Shown: in pieces, positions 56,990 to 64,000 of the stretch
Layout: each line of letters starts with the position of its first letter
Numbering within the stretch: position 1 is the stretch's first letter
Assembly: GCA_025403435.1 (NCBI GenBank)
Contig: CM046340.1
Coordinates: 13,212,091-13,276,090, forward strand
DNA length: 64,000 nucleotides
Direction of reading: 5' to 3'
From: Artocarpus heterophyllus
Lineage: Eukaryota > Streptophyta > Magnoliopsida > Rosales > Moraceae
Program-made: the position numbers and the translations under genes
The notes under the pieces: model-generated
Database searches by the model: none
What the model saw: the letters and a program-made list of their open reading frames with translations, nothing else
What the model was told of the DNA's origin: nothing

Positions 56990-59192
56990 TGTGACACCCG
57001 TTATTCTCCTAACGAGTATTGAGGTAATTAAATTAATTTTAATGTATAAAAAAAAATTGCTTCATTTAAATTTATTTTATAATATTTATTTTTATCTATT
57101 TTTAAGTTTTCTAAAATTCTCCTATATTTATTTAGTATGATTACTAAAAAGCCTTAGAACTTCTAATAAATCTCAAAAATGTCATATTGGCATTATGTGT
57201 GTTAAAGTCTTTAGATGAGACATAAGGATATCTTTTCCAACTACTCTTGACCCTCATTTTCTTTATTTCCTCCGTGACATGCTTCAACATGTCTCCTCTA
57301 TAATTGTTTCTATCACTTCTTTTCAAAGACTTCATCTTTTCTTCCTTTCTCTTCCACGGTTCCCACACTCTTCTTCTCATTTCTTTGCTGAAGCAAAATA
57401 CTTAGAGAACTTCTTCAAGGCAGCCATAAAAATCAGCCACCATCACCTCCATTTGAGCAAGAATTTCAGTCATACCGAAGTAAAGGAACCTGTTTGAAGC
57501 CATTTCAAGCTTCCAACTAACCATAATCCGAGGTTAGAATTTTATGAACAAATTTAGTCTTCATTTATAAATTTTCTTTTATACTAAAGGATTATTCAAA
57601 TTTGCGTTCTTAAACCTAAGTATATGTTTGTTGCTATTTTGGAGCATATGTATGAAGTCTAAGTGTATATGCCCTAGACAGAAAATTTATATTGTTAAAC
57701 TTTGTAATACCTCTATGGGCAGTGGTTATTTCTTGAAATTCTAAGATTAAATTAAAATGAATTTTATGAATTGGTTTGCATATTTGAAAAGTAGCATCCT
57801 AGGCTTTCTAACGAGCTATCATAAACCTAAATCGGAGTTGTATTTTATTTTCTAAGAATTATTCAATTTTTGTATTGGAAACTAGTAAATCTGCCAGTTT
57901 GTTATGGTATATCAACTACTAACCTGAACCAAGAACCCATCTTTGCTCACCACCTAATTCTTTAATGTCTTGCAACCTTTCCAATATTATCCTAAGTGAT
58001 TGATGAATCTTATTAGGGACTAAAACATATAGATTACTTGTTCACATTTTATATTGTGTTAAGACAAAAATTGTTTACTGTGGTATTCAAAAGAGATTTA
58101 TATAAAGCTTTAATGGCATACTAGTAAGATAGGTTTACACATGATTTATTTATGAATGTAGTTGTATGTTGTGCTTTAGTTTTAATTGTCCTTATGCACG
58201 CCTTAGGATCAAGGGAGTATGGAGCTAACGTTAACTGATTCCAGGATTAAAAGATTGTTGATAAGCTTGAAAGGTAGGGATTCTATTACTCATCTTTTGT
58301 AAGGTTTTTATAGAATTAAAATTGATTGTTTTGCCGCAATATATATATCTATGTTGAACTGATATTATATGAGTATCACATATGAAACTATGACATGGAC
58401 TCGTCTTGTATTGTACGGCGAGGAACATAATGAATTTACACATGTTATAAATTGAGAAGCATGGTTAGGAAAACTAACTCTATTGATAATGATTCAATAT
58501 AGAGAAATTGTAAGACATGAAGAGGGCGACGGTTACGTCCTTGGGCATGAATACCCTAAAAGGTAAAATAGGGGGAAGGCGATGACGCTTCCTTGGGTTG
58601 AAAGTCCCAGAACACACTGTACAGGAATCGATTTGGTGAGGACTCGGGGCTTGATGTCCCCTCACCGGAACACCCTTGGAATGTTTATAGGGTGATCAAG
58701 TGCGCCCATTTGGGTTTCGATGAGTTGAGTGATACTCAATTTAACATGGATACCTAGGAACAATGATGATTGGTAATATTTGTATAAATGTGTAATTATG
58801 ACACTTGGTAATGATTAACTACGGTATCCATAAGATGTGATCATAATAAACCTCATAATCTGGAATATGATGTAACCTACTAACCATGCAGTTTTAATGT
58901 GGTAATGATAAAAACCTAAAGGTGAGTAATGGCTTTCTCTACTGAGCATAGTGTTGCTCATTCCCTTATGTTTATATCTTTTCAGGACTCACTAAGTGTG
59001 AGGTGGCTACGAGAATATAGTTGACGAAGCGATGTAACTATATTACATTGGGACTGCTCAATTGTAAAGAATGTTCTTCATGATAATGTAAGCATCAATT
59101 GTTATTTTCTGTGACTGTATTACAATGTGTTGAGGGTTAAAATGATGATGACAACAGTTTATATTATTAAATTTAAGGTGCTACATTAAAAC
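56990..59192 (+). repeat. 3' LTR of the LOG-carrying element, cut by the assembly gap
   Basis: Aligned with the 5' LTR it shows 3 substitutions (near 57015, 57539 and 57912) and five one-base deletions. All deletions lie in homopolymer runs and all are shorter in this copy. About 150 bp of the end are missing in the N run. Confidence 0.95.
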
Positions 59193-59292
59193 NNNNNNNN
59201 NNNNNNNNNNNNNNNNNNNNNNNNNNNNNNNNNNNNNNNNNNNNNNNNNNNNNNNNNNNNNNNNNNNNNNNNNNNNNNNNNNNNNNNNNNNN
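59193..59292. other. Assembly gap (100 N)
   Basis: Exactly 100 N, the conventional size for a gap of unknown length. The sequence after it does not match what follows the insertion site in duplication copy 1, so the true distance and content are unknown. Confidence 0.98.
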
Positions 59293-59517
59293 GAGGGTTG
59301 GGTGTGATCGTGATCATGGATAGCTATCCTGCATCATTGCGAATTGTGGATCATAAAATAGACTGGGTGTTGAAATTATGTTTGTGTGACTAAAAATTTT
59401 GTGGTTAAAAGTTTTAAATTGAAGTTGTAACTAAATACATATTAGTCACAATATTTTATTGTGACTAAAAATTTTCCTAAAAATTATTGTGACCAAAAGT
59501 TCAATTTTTTTGTAGTG
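59293..59517 (-). mobile_element. CACTA-type transposon end
   Basis: On the minus strand the terminus reads CACTACAAAAAAATTGAAC. It is followed by repeated TTTTTAGTCACAA / TTTTGGTCACAA subterminal motifs to about 59380. The rest of the element is lost to the left, in or beyond the gap. No transposase is seen. Confidence 0.65.
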
Positions 59518-60083
59518 ATGGTATTACTTAAGACCTATACATTACTTTATGTTGCGAATTAAAAGCTTTAATTTTATCAAGAACGAAATATATACGAACG
59601 AAAAATAAATAAGAACACACGAAATTTATAATGGTTCACATTCGATGTAAGAGCTACGTTCACTTTTAGCCGATACAGAATAGTTTACTATGACGATGAA
59701 GAACTTTATAAGAGAAAAATTGCACACTTTCTCTCAAGAATTTTTCTCTAGCTCCCCTGTCTCTAAATTTGTGAGAAGCACTCTACAAAGAAAAGAACAC
59801 AATCTACATATATATATATATATATATATAGGTTCAACAAGAATAGGCAACAAACGACAAACAACACATTATTTCTCATGTCAAACATTGGACACATGCA
59901 GCCGCACACTTCAATTTGCGCAGCCATGTAAGATTTACATCGCGCTACAATTTTTGTAGTGCTTCGCACGCAACCGCTTCGCTTTTCTACGCCCCGTGTG
60001 TAGGTTCTGTCCTACCACATAGCCGCATGCCTCTCCTTGTGCTTGGGCACGTTTGGCTCGGCTCCAAGCACGTTTTGTATGGG

Positions 60084-60225
60084 GTGATATTTTGAAAGGT
60101 GTTAAATTTGATTCTACGTTTTTTAACACTTTATTATGCTTAAAATATAGCAGAGTGATATTTTGAAAGGTGTTAAATTTGATTCCATGTTTCTTAACAC
60201 TTTATTATGCTTAAAATATAGCAGG
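60084..60225. repeat. 71-bp tandem duplication
   Basis: GTGATATTTTGAAAGGTG starts at 60084 and 60155. The two units differ at only a few positions (CTACGTTTTTT against CCATGTTTCTT). Confidence 0.9.
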
Positions 60226-61967
60226 GCCGAAATTCTAACTTAAATAAATTAAAATCCAACTCACTAAAATGATCTCAAAATTCTTAATTTAGGAACATCT
60301 AGCCTAACCTAGTACTCGTAGTCCAAAACAGTCCAACTGGCTTATTCATAACTTGATTTTATCAGATGTTATGGGTTAACTTGGTTCAAATATATTTCAA
60401 CCAATCAAAAGTTTTGTTCTCACAAGTAATGTGTAATTGAAGTAAAAATTCGAAGTTGATCCGTAAGAAATTGTGATACTGATGATATTAATTGTGAAAG
60501 ATACATGTGAAGCCAGTCGTCATTTTCTCATTTAATTTTTTTTTTTTTTTGCTTTTCTGTAAGTTGTACCTAATTATTATTCTCTTTTTGGTGTTGTGCA
60601 GAATTACAGTGGGACGATCAAAAAGGATGATCGGAAACTTCCCCATCTCCGTATGTTAGAACGAAAGAAGAAAAAGGACAAAATTAACAAAATATTCCAG
60701 AAGTCAAGCTGTAGGATTGGCTTCTGACTTAGTTGGCATCTAAGTCTTTTCTTTTTTTTCACCGGCCGGATAATAATTAACAATGTATTCTCTCTCTCTC
60801 TCTCTCTCTCTTCTGCGCTAATACCTGAAATTCCTAATTACCAATAAATCAAGCTATAGTAATTTTTTGAGGGTCTTAAAACTTGCAGCCTTTGCTTATT
60901 TATCAAGTTTGGTGGTTTGGTTTTTCTAAGCCTTGACGACACTTCTTGATGAATAGGTTATGATACACTTGCGTCTACTTCATGATGGAACATGTTAACG
61001 GCCTGTGAATAATTTATTTTGATTTGTCTTGCGGTTGCTAACACAACTTTTCTTACATTTTATATTCTTAGTGTCATATGTGACCAACGAATAATTTGTT
61101 GACAATTTTGAGCAGAATAAATTAGAGAAACGAACGCAAATATGCAATGAAGTATAAGTTAGGAGTGAGGTTTGAGGTTCAAATCTCTTTTTAAAACTAA
61201 AAAAAAAAAAGCAAAAAAAAAAGAAAGTTTGAATTATGAAATTAAGACTAGGTGTCGGATTAGTATTACGTAGAGAACATGACATTTTTACGAGAATTTC
61301 TCTAAAGTGCTTGAAGACTGGATTATTATTACAAAGAGAATCCATAATTCAGTCTTAACCTGATTTAATATCTACTTTAACTCTCATTATACGACATCGA
61401 TGCGATTGACTTTTGAACTCGCCGGCGTAATTTTCTCAAATTCAAGCTAATCCAATGAGGATTATCTTGACAGATTGATGATGAGTCTGTGGAGAGAGTA
61501 GAGGAAAAACATTATCTTCAGGCAAAAGATAGTAATTAGTTTGTTGGGGGGGCCAACAAGATTTCATGGTCTAAAGAATATAACACAAGATTTCAAAAGG
61601 GAAACATGTTCACTGTTGGTTGAATATGAAAGAGGCTGAGGTTGTAGTTATTAGTTAAAAAAAAGGGTAAAAAATTGACCACAATTTTAGCATGAAAAGC
61701 TGTCCTCCATGCAAAATGGCCCGCTCTATCATTGTCAATAAGTTTAAAGGCCTAAAGGAGTGCTTATAACCGGACTGAACTCCGTTGAATGAGGAGGAAT
61801 CAACTGCCCACGCTAAACATTATTTGAAGGTTGTCACCAACAGTGTATCTTTGTATTTGAACTTTCAGTGTTTTCAATGTTTTGGTAATTTCTCTTACTT
61901 TTATGCCCTGTCTTTTGACAAATTCAACTGTGGTCGTTGCCTTTAATTTGATTATCATCTTCTTATG

Positions 61968-61968
<1 letters not shown>

Positions 61969-62012
<44 letters not shown>
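61969..62012. repeat. Compound CT/AT microsatellite
   Basis: A CT run (to 61998) passes directly into an AT run (to 62012). Confidence 0.95.
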
Positions 62013-62855
62013 GAGGATGTGTCACTCTATGATTATGTTTTATATCCGTAAACACATAGTTCCATGTGGAACTTGGAAAGTTTTCCATATGGTTGTTTTT
62101 GGGTGTGAAAATAGAAAATGTTTTTTTTTTTTTTTTTTTTTGAGAATGGTGTTTCAACCGTTCCTAAATTACATTTGCTTTTTTTTTTTTTTTTGATAGA
62201 TTGTTATGAGTTAAAAAAAAAAAGAATATGTTTGATTATACTTTTGAAAACATATATTGAATATAGAAGCCCCAAAAAATTAAAACGGAAAAAGAAAAAC
62301 AACTTTAGGGCCTTTTTTTCGTTCCCTTAACGGAATATGACGACAAGTTTTCTACTTCTTTTTCATTTCTGGTGAAAATTAATGGAACCAAACATGATTT
62401 CAAAACTATTTCCAAGTCACACATCATCAGAAGACATGAGAAAACATTTTTGAAATTCTAATAAGTAGGACCTTAGTTTCTATCTATTCCTAAATGACTA
62501 GCGTGTAGCTAGGAATTGCAAATTGTAAGCATGAAATTACGCATTTTGCTAGCGGTTTTAATTCACTTGTCTTAATCAAGAACTAAAAAAACTAAACAAG
62601 GATTCCTACATTATTATATGTAACGAGACTATTTTTGATGAAGATACACGTATAGTCAGCGTCACCAGAAAGTGGACTTTTGTTGAATTAACCATTGATT
62701 TATCTAACCGTTTGCGGCAAATTAATTTGCGTAAACTCTGTCACACGAGCGATAGATACCGGATAGAATCGAATAATTTTTAATAACTATGGTAAATGCT
62801 AATCTAGCTAACAAATTGTTTGTTGATGATATTAAAGGGAAACTTAAGGGTCTAC

Positions 62856-63000
62856 CACTACAAATATGACCTTTTACGACGGTTTTAGACTGTTGTAGAA
62901 AACTTTCACGACAAACGTCGTGAAAACTTTCATTATGGTATCAAATTAAGTTTTCATGACAGTGTTTTAAATTGTCATAGAAGACATCATTTTTAAACAG
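62856..63000 (+). mobile_element. Second CACTA-type end, left terminus
   Basis: CACTACAAATATGACC at 62856 is followed by subterminal TTTACGACGG and TTTCACGAC motifs. These include the hairpin TTTCACGAC-AAAC-GTCGTGAAA (62904-62925). No transposase or matching right terminus is seen before the window ends. Confidence 0.6.
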
Positions 63001-64000
63001 TACTACCGCATTTGGATTACTATCACCAAAGTATCTTTGCTAAAGGAAACTGATTTATTCCCGCTTTTGTTCAAATCCGAGTCTCAAAGTTGTCATCTCT
63101 AGTTTTGGTGTCCCTTTCATTATCTTCTGATTATCTTCCAAAGTTATTACTCACTAATAAAAAATTTGGCCTAATACATGTGCAGACATTTATAACTTTA
63201 CTTGTCCCAACCAAATTAATTTTGTTAGGCTTGCCAGAATTGGCGGACCACAAACATGGGCCATATGTAGATCCTTATAACTTTGGTGTCTTATAATAAA
63301 GAAAGAAAACCATAATTGGTGTCTTACTCTACAATTTCAGCTAGAATTGCAACAAATTTATTAAGGAAATTCATTGTTTAAATCTGAATCAAATTCTAGA
63401 TTTGAACTAATAAATTCTGAGAACATTACATGAGATATACTGAACACCTCTAGGATAATGCTTGGATTTTCTTACACTCAGATCCACTCCTGCACAGATC
63501 CACTCATATTGTCACATAGTTTTTTTTTTTTTTTTTTGTATATTTTATGATTTTAGTGAATTTTGTGAATTCCAGTAAGAAAGTTTGGTGAATATCAATA
63601 GTTACCGGTCAGTATCATGATGGTTACAAGTCGGTCACCACCCATAGACTAGTATCAAAATGGTGGTCGGTTCCAGCCGGTATTGCAGTAGTTGTCAATC
63701 AGTATCTTGAGTAAATTTAGGTATCTTTAAATATAGTGACGTAAAATCACGTCACATTTTCTTGCAAATATTTTTTTTATTGCATGAGTTAATCTATTTT
63801 TGTGATATTCTTGGAAAGTGCCCAAATGGATGTGAGCAAAGCAATAATAAGCCCAAGCTACACGTTGTGATCATCATTGCCAAGAGGTTCAGCCCCATTA
63901 GCATGGTGAAAATATTTAGAATAAAAAATTGATAGCTAAAAGGATAAGTGGCATAGTGTGTTAGATATCCAAAGTACTTGTAACTTTTAAGCTCTTTTCT
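63001..64000. other. AT-rich DNA, no gene seen
   Basis: Around 63600-63710 the phrases CCGGTCAGTATCATGATGG, AGTATCAAAATGGTGGTCGG and CAATCAGTATC form a loose, degenerate repeat. The rest is unremarkable. Confidence 0.45.

Larger units (their letters stand above)
50378..59192 (+). mobile_element. Non-autonomous LTR retrotransposon carrying a LOG-family gene
   Basis: It has a 5' LTR (50378-52735), an initiator-tRNA-Met-type primer site, a 4.25-kb interior, a polypurine tract (56976-56989) and a 3' LTR (56990 to the gap at 59193, which hides its last 150 bp or so). The interior has two intact ORFs (54222-54743, 55386-56036) and no recognisable gag, protease, RT or integrase. The TTTCGAGGACGAAATTTC block before the polypurine tract is shared with Tekay chromoviruses, including the one at 3-4288, so a Tekay element probably supplies the enzymes. 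By eye the LTRs differ by 3 substitutions and 5 homopolymer length changes in about 2.2 kb. It is inserted in copy 2 of the segmental duplication. The 3' flank is lost in the gap, so the target duplication (left side GATGT) cannot be confirmed. Confidence 0.9.
59518..62855. other. AT-rich intergenic DNA with simple repeats
   Basis: No gene is supported. It contains an AT microsatellite (59810-59831), a 71-bp tandem duplication (60084-60225), CT microsatellites (60790-60811 and 61969-61998), and poly-T or poly-A tracts near 60538, 61200, 62119 and 62180. Confidence 0.5.

Noticed and set aside
61882..62196. 104-aa ORF with Ser-Leu and Phe runs
   Set aside because: It is made by translation of CT, AT and poly-T microsatellites.

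Overview
This is eukaryotic plant nuclear DNA, from a dicot by its gene families and very AT-rich intergenic DNA. I cannot name the species. The evidence is spliced plant receptor kinases, Ty3/gypsy LTR retrotransposons of the Tekay (chromovirus) and Tat lineages, CACTA ends, MITE-like foldbacks, SINE-like copies, AT/CT microsatellites and one 100-N assembly gap. No bacterial-style operons, CRISPR arrays or RNA genes were seen.

Layout: 3-4288 is the 3' part of a Tekay element (RNase H, integrase, chromodomain, 3' LTR), with three nonsense codons. It is inserted in the RNase H region of an older, decayed Tat-type element on the minus strand (4289-8760). 9519-10066 is a foldback MITE candidate. 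10541-14185 (minus) is an intact two-exon LRR receptor kinase gene of LRR subfamily III. 15481-26284 is a complete but dead Tat-lineage element on the minus strand. Between integrase and its 3' LTR it carries an antisense three-exon gene with its own TATA box and AATAAA. 28183-28702 holds three tRNA-like SINE copies, two of them head to head in a 63-bp-arm palindrome. 30985-37600 and 44285-50377 are the two copies of a segmental duplication. Copy 1 holds a solo LTR whose empty target site survives in copy 2. Between the copies lie an intact LRK10-like receptor kinase gene (37977-40402, minus) and the 3' end of another long-LTR element (41640-44276).

The most unusual object is 50378-59192: an LTR retrotransposon with 2.36-kb LTRs, an initiator-tRNA-Met-type primer-binding site and a Tekay-like polypurine tract, but no recognisable gag or pol. 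Its 4.25-kb interior carries two intact ORFs. One is a 173-aa basic, cysteine-cluster protein resembling in layout the cysteine-rich nucleic-acid-binding proteins of carla- and vitiviruses. The other is a 216-aa LOG-family protein (LOG enzymes release active cytokinin from its nucleotide) with a divergent active-site region and a C-terminal EAR-like LxLxL motif. By eye the LTRs differ at 3 substitutions in about 2.2 kb, so the insertion is recent, yet the LOG protein is far from canonical LOGs and its frame is open. This suggests that a hormone-pathway gene was captured long ago and kept through several rounds of transposition. The remaining sequence (59293-64000) holds two CACTA-type ends, tandem duplications, microsatellites and no supported gene.
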